In this document: piece after piece, positions 15,933-23,332 of the stretch
How positions within the stretch are numbered: position 1 is the first letter of the stretch
Layout: each line of letters begins with the position of its first letter
DNA from: Nitrospirota bacterium
GTDB lineage: Bacteria; Nitrospinota; Nitrospinia; Nitrospinales; Nitrospinaceae
Length of the DNA stretch: 25,404 nt
NCBI GenBank assembly: GCA_003229345.1
Contig: QIDN01000105.1
Location: forward strand, 1 to 25,404
Direction: 5' to 3'
Made by a program: the position numbers and the translations under genes
The notes under the pieces: generated by a model
What the model was told of the DNA's origin: nothing
Databases searched by the model: none
Seen by the model: only the letters and a program-made list of their open reading frames with translations

Positions 15933-17003
15933 TCAAACGAAATTGTAGGCGAAACATCCGCTGGTGCAGGTTACCATGTAATGTGGACAGCTTTTGCAGG
16001 GTTCTTTCGCTTGCGTGTCCTCAAAAACATGGCCAAGGAATTTGGTGTGCATTTTCTTCACAGCGATATCATTGACTTCCTTGAAGTCCTGGACATTCCC
16101 CAATTTAAGATCATGAAACGGGAAACAATTGAAACAGTCGCCTGTGGGACCGATGTCCATCGGGCTGTCATCCGAACAACCAAAATTTAAATCCTGGTCC
16201 TTCCACTTCGTGATATCCGGAACCGGCTGGTTGGCATGATAAAAAAACCGTTCCACCAGAGGATATTCTTTCTCCGAGATATTGTCTAACAAACAGGGTG
16301 GAAACGAACAGTCGAACCGGAACGTCAACTGTGGATACTCCTTGAGAAGGTCAATCATCTTGCGTCCCATCCTGGGAAAGTCTTTGATCGGCAACGTCAC
16401 ATTATTCTCCTGCTCACCCACAATGGGAAAGGCGGGGCTGACCCGGATTTTGTAACTCTGCCCTTCCGGCAAACCCATGTCCTGATAAATGGCGTCGATT
16501 TCGCGGCACTGGGTCTCAAGGTCCTGCTCAACCGAATACAAATTGAGGCTGAACATGAGGCTGTAGGCATTTTCTCCGAGAAACGCTTCCGCCACCTCCC
16601 GGCAACGTTGATGATTGCGTTCGCTGATGTTCTCCTTGGTCTGCCAGTTCAGGAGGATCGAGAATTGAATCTGGCGTTGGATACTGCCCTCCGGCCCGAC
16701 CGTCTTCAACAACAGGTCCAGAGTCTTGTCCGGCATCAATCCATTGGTGAAGACCCCGAGATAGGCGAACGGTTGCATGGTCTCCAGGGTGCTGGAAAGA
16801 ATATCGTTGAACCGGGGATGCAGGGTCGGCTCACCGCCCATGAAGTTGATGAGAGTGACGTTTTTGACCCGCGGCAACATTTCCCCGATGAAAAATTCGT
16901 AATCCATGGATTTCCCGGGGGTCTTCACGTTCTCTTCCATGTATTCATCAGCGAAGCAGTAATTACACTTCAAATTACAATAACTATTCAAAATCAGGTT
17001 CAT
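15933..17003 (-). CDS. Radical SAM protein with cysteine-rich SPASM-like C-terminal domain
   Basis: The [4Fe-4S]/SAM motif is CNLKCNYC (C9, C13, C16 from the start used here). It is followed by FMGGEPTLHP, the GGEP SAM-binding element, and GVFTNGLMP. The C-terminus has many cysteines: GPTGDCFNCFPF and CKSCPHYMVTCTSGC, the pattern of a SPASM or twitch domain that binds auxiliary iron-sulfur clusters. About 356 residues. Start: ATG at 17003-17001, with GGAG upstream and the CxxxCxxC motif close to the N-terminus as usual. A GTG at 17102 would add 33 residues of Ser/Arg/Trp-rich sequence that does not look conserved. No RiPP precursor gene or partner enzyme is evident, so substrate is unknown. 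Convergent with the lipoprotein gene (19 bases between stops) and divergent from the 17270 gene. Confidence 0.92.
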   Translation of the reverse strand: MNLILNSYCNLKCNYCFADEYMEENVKTPGKSMDYEFFIGEMLPRVKNVTLINFMGGEPTLHPRFNDILSSTLETMQPFAYLGVFTNGLMPDKTLDLLLKTVGPEGSIQRQIQFSILLNWQTKENISERNHQRCREVAEAFLGENAYSLMFSLNLYSVEQDLETQCREIDAIYQDMGLPEGQSYKIRVSPAFPIVGEQENNVTLPIKDFPRMGRKMIDLLKEYPQLTFRFDCSFPPCLLDNISEKEYPLVERFFYHANQPVPDITKWKDQDLNFGCSDDSPMDIGPTGDCFNCFPFHDLKLGNVQDFKEVNDIAVKKMHTKFLGHVFEDTQAKEPCKSCPHYMVTCTSGCFAYNFV

Positions 17004-17157
17004 TGAACAACGGCTCCATTGGCGCAAGGCCAATTCCAAAATGCAGGATGAGCCCTGCGAGATACCTTTCGGATCACTCCTGTTTACCCTGCTCAAAGCC
17101 ACTCCGCTCGGATTGACCTGATGCTAAAACCGCTCTTTCCACAGGGATATCGGTGGC

Positions 17158-17185
17158 TTGCATTATATAGGAAATCTCCTATAAT
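17158..17185 (+). promoter_or_regulatory. Promoter with embedded perfect palindrome (candidate operator)
   Basis: TTGCAT (17158-17163) and TATAAT (17180-17185) are 16 bases apart, pointing to the 17270 gene. Inside is the inverted repeat TATAGGA-AATC-TCCTATA (17166-17183), which covers most of the spacer and part of the -10. A minus-strand TATAAT (17162-17167) facing the radical SAM gene overlaps it, though with a poor -35. Confidence 0.6.
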
Positions 17186-17269
17186 TGATCTGAATTTCAC
17201 CGACACACATTTATATTACGGGGAGCAGAGTGAGTCCCCCATCAGGAATCCTCAAGCCTCCGAAACATC

Positions 17270-18124
17270 ATGCTGGCCTTCGCTAAAGACATCACCCAAA
17301 GCCAACCGAACCATCGCGATGAGGACAAAAATCCTGAGCTGAAGAATTACATGAACTACCAGCGGAAACTGAACCACGCCCGCATTGTTTATTACTCCCT
17401 GAAACACGCCAAAAACGAACTTCAGGAAAAACTCCAGCAACTCAGGAGAAACGGTGAAAATGCGGAATCCTACCTTGAACAGGCATTTCCGTTAGCGCAT
17501 CGCTTTGCGGATGACAAGACCCTAACGTTGATGCTGAAAAAACTCGTCAGCGGTCATAATGACGATAAGCAATGGTACCGGATGAATGCTTATTACCATG
17601 CCCTGGTTTATGACTGCATGAATCAATTCATACAGAAATACAATCTATGGGTCCGCGACTCCGCCAAAGAGGCGAACGACTTCACCTTTGCGGGAGGTGG
17701 AGAAATTGATTTTGGAGATTGGACCTACTTGTATTTTCCGCATCTGGATTTTCATATCGGAGCTTCTTTGGGTCAAAACCAATACCCCTTTGCCAAGCGC
17801 AACAAAAAAATCGAAGAGGAAATCGACAAGAAAACTCAAAATGGCGAGACCTTTGAAGCGGCTCTAAAGTCCATCAGGGAGGAGTATGAGATCGAAGACG
17901 ATGTCATCAAAGTGGTCCTGCATAAAAAAATCAGCCACGACGACCTGGAGTTGTTTCACACCTCGATCAAAACTCCCATTTACGAATTGCTGACGCAACA
18001 GCAAAAGGGAAGCTGGGAAGCCCTGGACGGCGAAACTCTGATGGACCAAGCCTACAATTTCGGCTCGCAATTGAAGATATGGACCTGGGGTAAGAAAAAG
18101 AAGAACATCTTAAAATTTGTTTAA
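17270..18124 (+). CDS. Unrecognised 284-aa protein, copy 2 of family A
   Basis: I do not recognise this protein. It is a paralog of the 1815-2486 product: FPLAHRF, the Trp at residue 102, N.Y.....YDC (106-116) and the N-terminal MLAFAKDI are shared in the same order and spacing. No signal peptide or membrane helix. Residues 40-60 look helical and possibly coiled-coil (SLKHAKNELQEKLQQLRR). After the conserved block come GGGEIDFGDWTYLYFP and a long C-terminal extension, highly charged (KKIEEEIDKKTQNG) and basic at the end (GKKKKNILKF), absent from copy 1. The ATG at 17270 has a poor ribosome-binding site but is supported by the shared N-terminus. A good promoter lies 85 bases upstream. Its stop overlaps the convergent Rieske gene by four bases. 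Confidence 0.87.
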   Translation: MLAFAKDITQSQPNHRDEDKNPELKNYMNYQRKLNHARIVYYSLKHAKNELQEKLQQLRRNGENAESYLEQAFPLAHRFADDKTLTLMLKKLVSGHNDDKQWYRMNAYYHALVYDCMNQFIQKYNLWVRDSAKEANDFTFAGGGEIDFGDWTYLYFPHLDFHIGASLGQNQYPFAKRNKKIEEEIDKKTQNGETFEAALKSIREEYEIEDDVIKVVLHKKISHDDLELFHTSIKTPIYELLTQQQKGSWEALDGETLMDQAYNFGSQLKIWTWGKKKKNILKFV

Positions 18125-18546
18125 AGCGTTTCATCGGGATTGATGGGTTTCTGGATGGTGGGGATTTTAAATTTGAGGGATTCCGGTGGTTTGTGGGCGC
18201 CCTTGCCTACTGCTTTCAGATGCGCATCTTTTTCCAGCACTTCGAGGCCGATCCGGATCTTGCCCTTGTGCAGGCGTACCGGGTAGATTTTGGTTTTCAT
18301 GAACGGGTTCTGCCGGCAGTACCCGGTTTCCAGATCGTACCGCCATTCGTGGTTGGGACAAATGATGACGCCTTCCTCGATCCGCCCCTCCCCCAAAGGC
18401 GAACCTTTGTGCAGGCACTTGTTGGCAATGGCGAAATACTTGCCCTTGTAATTAAACAGGGCGATTTCGTCCTCTCCCGCGGAGATGATAGCAGACTTGC
18501 CGGGAGGCAACTCCTCCTCATCCATGACCTTGACAAATTTCAACAT
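18121..18546 (-). CDS. Rieske-type [2Fe-2S] ferredoxin protein
   Basis: 141 residues. Cluster ligands fit the Rieske pattern C-x-H (C44, H46 in KCLHKGSPLGEG) and C-x2-H (C63, H66 in IICPNHEWRYDLETG). The W-R-Y-D after the second pair matches the F/W-x-F/Y-D of nitrite-reductase-small-subunit and dioxygenase-ferredoxin types. No signal or transmembrane anchor, so cytoplasmic, not the bc1-type Rieske subunit. After the domain (about residue 105) there is a basic, proline-rich tail of about 36 residues. ATG at 18546-18544 with AAAGG upstream. It is the last gene of the apparent ispG-tig-Rieske run, 44 bases after tig. Electron partner unknown. Confidence 0.92.
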   Translation of the reverse strand: MLKFVKVMDEEELPPGKSAIISAGEDEIALFNYKGKYFAIANKCLHKGSPLGEGRIEEGVIICPNHEWRYDLETGYCRQNPFMKTKIYPVRLHKGKIRIGLEVLEKDAHLKAVGKGAHKPPESLKFKIPTIQKPINPDETL

Positions 18547-18590
18547 GACAACCTTTTATATTCACTCCAACTCCTAAGAGACTGGAGTTA

Positions 18591-19982
18591 TCATTTTTGT
18601 TGTGCGGCTTCCTGCGCCTTCTTTTCCAATTCCTTCTTCATATCCGCTTCCGATAGATATTCATATTCGCAGTGCGAGAAAATCAGATTCAACGCCTTCT
18701 GTCCCAGAATGCGATTGCTGGTCTGGGTCATATAATCCTGGCTGGAGAACAGGGATTGCTTCACCTCTTCCACCGATTTTTTGGTTTCCTCGGCCAGACG
18801 TTTGTACTCCTCCTCCATGTCCGACTGCGCGACATGGAGGTTCTCGGCCTTGGCGATGCCTTCCAGAATGACGTAGCCCTTGGCGTTGAACTCCGCGCGT
18901 GGGCGCCATTCCTGTTCCGCCTGCTCCGGATTGAAGCCCGAATCCTCCAGCTTCATGCCTGATTGCTGGATCTGGAATTTCATCCCTTCAATCATGAACT
19001 TCAATTCCTGTTTGATCAGCGACTCCGGAGTCTCGATATCGTGCTCCTTCACCAGGTAATTGAAAATATCCTGCTTGATGCGAACCTCCTCGGCATGCTC
19101 CTTCATGTTCTGGATGCCGGTCTTGACATTTCGACGGAAAGACTTGACTGACTCTTCTCCCTGTTGCTGAACGAACTCATCCGTCAACTCCGGCAGGTTC
19201 TTCTTTTTTATTTCCTTGATACGCACTTGAAACGTCGCCAGGTCATCCGCTTCCTGTTCTGTCGCTCCCGGAATTGGCATGCTCACCCGCCGCAGTTTCT
19301 TGTTCCAGTCGACTGGAAGAGTGACTTTGACTTCGAACTCCTCGCCCACCTTATGACCGATCAACTGGTCTTCAAATCCGGCGATCATTTTTTTCTCACC
19401 AACACACATTGGATAATCCTCGGCGTCACTATTTTCCAGCGGCTCATTGCCGAGATAGCCTTCGAAATTCATCACCAGATGATCACCCAACTGGACCTCA
19501 TGACCCTCCCGGAAAATTTCAAACGCTCCGAACGGTTCCAAATGTTTATGAATGGAGGCTTCAACCTCGGCATCGGTCACTTCAAACAGCGTCTTTTTAA
19601 ATTTCAGTCCCTTATAATTCTTGAATTTGACTTCCGGTTTGATGTCCAACACCACCGAAAAAGAGAACGGTTTGTCTCTCTTGATTTCATTGATTGCGGA
19701 ATGGTCGATCTCCGGCGGCCCGGCGGGAACCATCCCGGTTTCCATGAGCGCCTTGTCGTAATACTCCTGCATCAGCCCCTGCCATAACTCAGACATGGAC
19801 TCCAAAGGCACCTGCTTTTCGAGGATGTCCTGTGGAATTTTACCCGAACGAAAGCCCGGCATTTTAACCTGCTTGTTGATTTCCTTGTAAGCACGGGTAA
19901 TCCTTTGCGCCACCACATTCCCCGGTATTTCGATGTCCAGCTTGCGCCGGGTCCCTTCCAATTCTTCTACTTTGAATTCCAT
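18591..19982 (-). CDS. tig: Trigger factor (ribosome-associated chaperone, peptidyl-prolyl isomerase)
   Basis: Binds L23 at the exit tunnel and shields nascent chains. 463 residues, slightly long. The ribosome-binding signature PGFRSGKIP is at residues 42-50. The FKBP-type domain is recognised by GDHLVMNFEGYLG, VGEKKMIAGFEDQLIGHKVGEEFEV. Between PVDWNKKLRR and the next FKBP strand there is a short insertion of about 20 residues containing PIPGATEQEADDLA. The C-terminal helical arms follow from PELTDEFVQQQG to the lysine/alanine-rich end. ATG at 19982-19980. ispG ends 23 bases upstream, so they are probably in one operon. clpP and clpX, which usually follow tig, are replaced here by a Rieske gene. 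Confidence 0.95.
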   Translation of the reverse strand: MEFKVEELEGTRRKLDIEIPGNVVAQRITRAYKEINKQVKMPGFRSGKIPQDILEKQVPLESMSELWQGLMQEYYDKALMETGMVPAGPPEIDHSAINEIKRDKPFSFSVVLDIKPEVKFKNYKGLKFKKTLFEVTDAEVEASIHKHLEPFGAFEIFREGHEVQLGDHLVMNFEGYLGNEPLENSDAEDYPMCVGEKKMIAGFEDQLIGHKVGEEFEVKVTLPVDWNKKLRRVSMPIPGATEQEADDLATFQVRIKEIKKKNLPELTDEFVQQQGEESVKSFRRNVKTGIQNMKEHAEEVRIKQDIFNYLVKEHDIETPESLIKQELKFMIEGMKFQIQQSGMKLEDSGFNPEQAEQEWRPRAEFNAKGYVILEGIAKAENLHVAQSDMEEEYKRLAEETKKSVEEVKQSLFSSQDYMTQTSNRILGQKALNLIFSHCEYEYLSEADMKKELEKKAQEAAQQK

Positions 19983-20005
19983 TTACCGTCTCTTAATAAA
20001 ATAAA

Positions 20006-21166
20006 TTAATCAGGGACCACCTGCGCTCCATACTTCTCTTCGATCAGCCGGTCGAGTTCTTCTCTGAGCTTCCCCAGAATTTCATCGTAGCTGAACGCTC
20101 CGACTTCCTCCGTACCTTTTTTCAGGTTGACGTGAGCCGGACCGCACCAGAGACCGAGATCGGCGTCGTCAGTTTCACCGGGGCCGTTCACCCGGCACCC
20201 CATGACCGCGATGGTGATCTTGTATTTCTCGGCGTATTCGGTCATTCTACGCACATCCTGCGCTAAATCCACAAATTTTCCATTCTCGACCCGGGAGCAA
20301 CTGGGACAGGCGATAATGTTCAGACCCTCCAGAAAGTTCTCCGGAACGGACCTGAACCTCCCATCTTCAATATCTTGGAGTATAGAGCGCCCTACGACGA
20401 TTTCCTCGCCTTTGTCGTCGTCGGGAACAGTGAGGGATACCCGGATGGTATCGCCGATTCCCGCCGGAATCAATTGCTCAAACGCGATTCGGGTTTTGAT
20501 GACTCCCTCTGGCGGCATCCCCGCTTCGGTGACCCCAAGATGCAAAGGCACATCCGGCCGCTCCGCCGCGAAGCGCTTGTTGGCCTCAATCACTTCCTTG
20601 TAATCCGAATTTTTGAGAGAAACACAATAATTCTCAAACCCCAGGTCGTCCAGTAATTCGCAATGATCCACCGCGCACCGGACCATGGCCTCTATAGGAT
20701 CGTCTGGATACTGGGCTTTGTACTCGGGGTCCACTGATCCGGAATTGACCCCGATCCGGATAGCGCAATCGTTTTCCTGGGCGGCGTTTACGATGAATTC
20801 GACCTTTTCCGGAATGCTCAGGTGCTTGTCGAGATGATATAAGTGACCGGGATTGTACCGGATTTTATTCACATAAGGGGCCACCAGCGGCGCCAGCCGG
20901 TAATTTTCCTGCAGGTCCACTGAAAATACCGCTTTGGAAGCCTGCCTGAGGGTCTTCAGGGCCTCGACGTCCTCTTTGCTGTCGACGGCGATGCGGATGA
21001 TATCGGCGCCGGCCTTTTCAAGAATCTGGATTTGCCGGGCGGTGGCATCGATATCCACAGTCCGGGTGGCGGTCATGCTTTGTACGGCTATCGGAGAATC
21101 ACCCCCAATCGTCAGAGAGCCGACACGGATTTTTCGGGTTTTACGAGGTTGGATTTGCGAATTCAC
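20006..21166 (-). CDS. ispG: (E)-4-hydroxy-3-methylbut-2-enyl-diphosphate synthase (flavodoxin/ferredoxin)
   Basis: [4Fe-4S] enzyme of the MEP pathway; converts MEcPP to HMBPP. The N-terminal TIM barrel starts with KIRVGSLTIGGDSPIAVQSM and contains KIRYNPGH and IRIGVNSGS. The C-terminal part has the cluster ligands ACPSCSR and VMGCRVNGPGE. No large insertion domain, so the short bacterial type. I chose GTG 21166-21164, which gives 386 residues and an N-terminus of ordinary length; the frame stays open upstream to a TTG at 21247, which would add 27 residues of no family character. First gene of an apparent ispG-tig-Rieske operon and divergent from the peptide ABC importer. Confidence 0.94.
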   Translation of the reverse strand: MNSQIQPRKTRKIRVGSLTIGGDSPIAVQSMTATRTVDIDATARQIQILEKAGADIIRIAVDSKEDVEALKTLRQASKAVFSVDLQENYRLAPLVAPYVNKIRYNPGHLYHLDKHLSIPEKVEFIVNAAQENDCAIRIGVNSGSVDPEYKAQYPDDPIEAMVRCAVDHCELLDDLGFENYCVSLKNSDYKEVIEANKRFAAERPDVPLHLGVTEAGMPPEGVIKTRIAFEQLIPAGIGDTIRVSLTVPDDDKGEEIVVGRSILQDIEDGRFRSVPENFLEGLNIIACPSCSRVENGKFVDLAQDVRRMTEYAEKYKITIAVMGCRVNGPGETDDADLGLWCGPAHVNLKKGTEEVGAFSYDEILGKLREELDRLIEEKYGAQVVPD

Positions 21167-21333
21167 AGCGCGGATTCTTTCTCTAAAGGGTTGGTGGGAA
21201 TTGACAAGTAATATCAAAAGGTTATCAGAAACAGACCGGGTTCTCAATCGAATCCTATAATTCCCAAAGTCCCTCAGCCCACTTTACCGTAAGTTGCTTC
21301 CTTGGAATCACCAAGCTTTTGATTTATAGTTGT

Positions 21334-21346
21334 CTATTGTCAATAG
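21334..21346. promoter_or_regulatory. Small perfect palindrome between ispG and the ABC importer
   Basis: CTATTG-T-CAATAG has 6-base arms around one base, in the divergent intergenic region about 90 bases before the substrate-binding protein gene. A second small inverted repeat, CTTGG-AATCA-CCAAG, is at 21301-21315. Either may bind a regulator; no convincing -35/-10 pair was found beside them. Apart from these, the 267-base stretch between 21167 and 21433 holds no gene that I can support. Confidence 0.35.
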
Positions 21347-21433
21347 CGGTTTGTTTTCCGGACATCACCTGCATATTCCTCAATCGGGTCCCAGCCATCA
21401 CCGGGACAATGGAATCACCCAAAAGGCAAATTC

Positions 21434-23314
21434 ATGAAAAAGTACCTGCTATCCATCGGCCTCCTGGCGGCACTCGCCTTATCCATAGCTTCCCCTGGCT
21501 TGGCGGGAAAAGCTTCGCACGGACTGTCGTTATACGGTCCTCAGGATCTCAAGTACAAACCCGGCCAACCCTACCGCTACGGAAATCCCAACGCCCTTAA
21601 AGGCGGGCGTCTGGTTTTGAGCGCTTTCGGTGCATTTACTAAATTAAACCCGCTATCTCTGAAAGGAGTTCCTGCCTCTTTTATCGATTTGCTGGTGTTT
21701 CAAACTCCCATGGATGGTTCAGCGGATGACAATGAGCATTTTTCCCAATACGGCAATCTGGTCGAAAAGGTGGAACTGGCTGACGACCGCCTCAGCATGG
21801 TTTATCACATCCGCAAAAACGCCAGGTTTTCCGACGGGCACCCGGTGACGGCGGACGATTTTGTGTTCTCGTTCAACCTGATCAAAAACCCTGAGTTCCA
21901 TCCTTTTTACAAACATTATTTCGCGGATATCAAACAGGCCAAAAAACTGGGCAGCTATAAGGTGAAGTACACCTTCGCCTTCTACAACCAGGAACTCCCT
22001 TTGATTGTGGGTCAAATGATCATTCTTCCCAAACATATCTATGGTCAGAAAGGCAAAAAATTCGGTTCCGATTTTGACGACAGGGCCGTCGGAAGCGGTC
22101 CTTATACGGTAAAAAAGTACGAATTCGGCAAATACATCATTTACAAGCGAAACCCCAACTGGTGGGGCAAGAATTTGGCCATCAACCAGGGCCGATTCAA
22201 CTTTGATGAAATAACCGTAAAAGTCTATCTTGATCCGGTAGCGATGCGCGAGGCATTTAAAGGGGGGGAATATGACTTGAATATGATCAACAGTTCCCGT
22301 GATTGGGCGCTGGACTATAAGGGAGATTTCGTCAAGAAGGGTTATTACTTGAGAAAGGAACTTCCTCATACTCGTGTGGCCGGTATGCAGGGCTTTGCCA
22401 TGAACCTGCGGAATCCCATTTTCAAATCGCGCAAAGTACGGGCTGCCATCGCCATGGTCATGGATTTCGATTGGAGCAACCGGAATCTGTTTTACAATCA
22501 ATACACGCGCAGTGAATGCTATTTCGACAATAACCCTGAACTAAAAGCCAAGGGCACCCCTAAAGGAGAAATCAAAGAAATACTACTTAACTTACGGAAA
22601 AAACACGGAAAACAGTACGTTCCAAAAACTGTATTCACCAAACCGGTCGGTGCCCCCGGACAGGGTATCCCGATTGAAAAAAATATTGCCCTGGCCAACA
22701 AGCTGCTCGATTCGGATGGATGGCAACGGGGTGCCGATGGCTTTCGCCAAAAGAAAGGCCAACGCTTAGATTTTGAAGTATTACTAGTCAGTCCTCTATT
22801 CCAGAGGATTGTCGAACCATTTAAAAATAATTTAAAGAAAATTGGGGTTCAGCTTACCAGCAAACTGGTGCAAGTCGCTCAATACGAGGAACGCCTGCGG
22901 GAATTCAAGTATGACATGGTAGTCACCAGCTTCCCTCAATCCCGTTCACCCGGCAACGAGCAGAGAAGCATGTGGACCAGTGAAGCGGTGAAAGTTCCAG
23001 GGTCACGCAACTACATGGGCATTGAAAACCCGGTCATCGACGAATTGGTGGATATTATTGTCAAAGCCCGAACGCGCAAGGAACTGGTGAACGCCGTTCA
23101 GGCGATGGACCGGATACTGACTCACCAATTTTATCTGGTGCCTCACTGGTATATCGGTTACGACCGCATGGTGTATTGGAATCGATTTTCACATCCAAAA
23201 ATTATTCCTTCGGCCTCGAGTCGCCAGTCTCATTTTATCGAGTGGTGGTGGTACGACAAAACCAAGGCTAAAAAATTGAAAACCGCCCGCGCATCAGGCA
23301 GATCCCTTAAGTGA
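21434..23314 (+). CDS. yejA: Periplasmic peptide-binding protein of a YejABEF-type ABC importer
   Basis: Extracellular solute-binding protein family 5. 626 residues with a clear Sec signal peptide (MKKYLLSIGLLAALALSI, cleavage likely after GLA near residue 24). The mature N-terminus HGLSLYGPQDLKYKPGQPYRY and NPNALKGGRLVLSAFGAF is the YejA-like opening, followed by FSDGHPVTADDFVFSFN (SBP_bac_5 hallmark), AVGSGPYTVKKYEFGKYI and FAMNLRNPIFKSRKVRAAIAMVMDFDW. The C-terminus has LVPHWYIGYDRMVYWNRF and a basic tail. ATG 21434 has AAAAGG 8 bases upstream. It binds oligopeptides in characterised systems (microcin C, peptides); the substrate here is inferred from the family. yejB starts 18 bases after it. 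Confidence 0.92.
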   Translation: MKKYLLSIGLLAALALSIASPGLAGKASHGLSLYGPQDLKYKPGQPYRYGNPNALKGGRLVLSAFGAFTKLNPLSLKGVPASFIDLLVFQTPMDGSADDNEHFSQYGNLVEKVELADDRLSMVYHIRKNARFSDGHPVTADDFVFSFNLIKNPEFHPFYKHYFADIKQAKKLGSYKVKYTFAFYNQELPLIVGQMIILPKHIYGQKGKKFGSDFDDRAVGSGPYTVKKYEFGKYIIYKRNPNWWGKNLAINQGRFNFDEITVKVYLDPVAMREAFKGGEYDLNMINSSRDWALDYKGDFVKKGYYLRKELPHTRVAGMQGFAMNLRNPIFKSRKVRAAIAMVMDFDWSNRNLFYNQYTRSECYFDNNPELKAKGTPKGEIKEILLNLRKKHGKQYVPKTVFTKPVGAPGQGIPIEKNIALANKLLDSDGWQRGADGFRQKKGQRLDFEVLLVSPLFQRIVEPFKNNLKKIGVQLTSKLVQVAQYEERLREFKYDMVVTSFPQSRSPGNEQRSMWTSEAVKVPGSRNYMGIENPVIDELVDIIVKARTRKELVNAVQAMDRILTHQFYLVPHWYIGYDRMVYWNRFSHPKIIPSASSRQSHFIEWWWYDKTKAKKLKTARASGRSLK

Positions 23315-23332
23315 CCTCATCCAGATAATCCT

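Noticed and set aside
15924..16190. Plus-strand frame of 88 codons antisense to the radical SAM gene
   Set aside because: It lies almost wholly within the well-supported minus-strand gene and its translation shows no family features.
17121..17342. A 73-codon plus-strand frame that could encode a peptide substrate for the radical SAM enzyme
   Set aside because: It covers the promoter and palindrome and overlaps the start of the 17270 gene out of frame; it has no leader/core look and only one Cys.
18602..19787. Several plus-strand frames inside the trigger factor gene
   Set aside because: They mirror the codon pattern of tig on the opposite strand and have no recognisable protein features.
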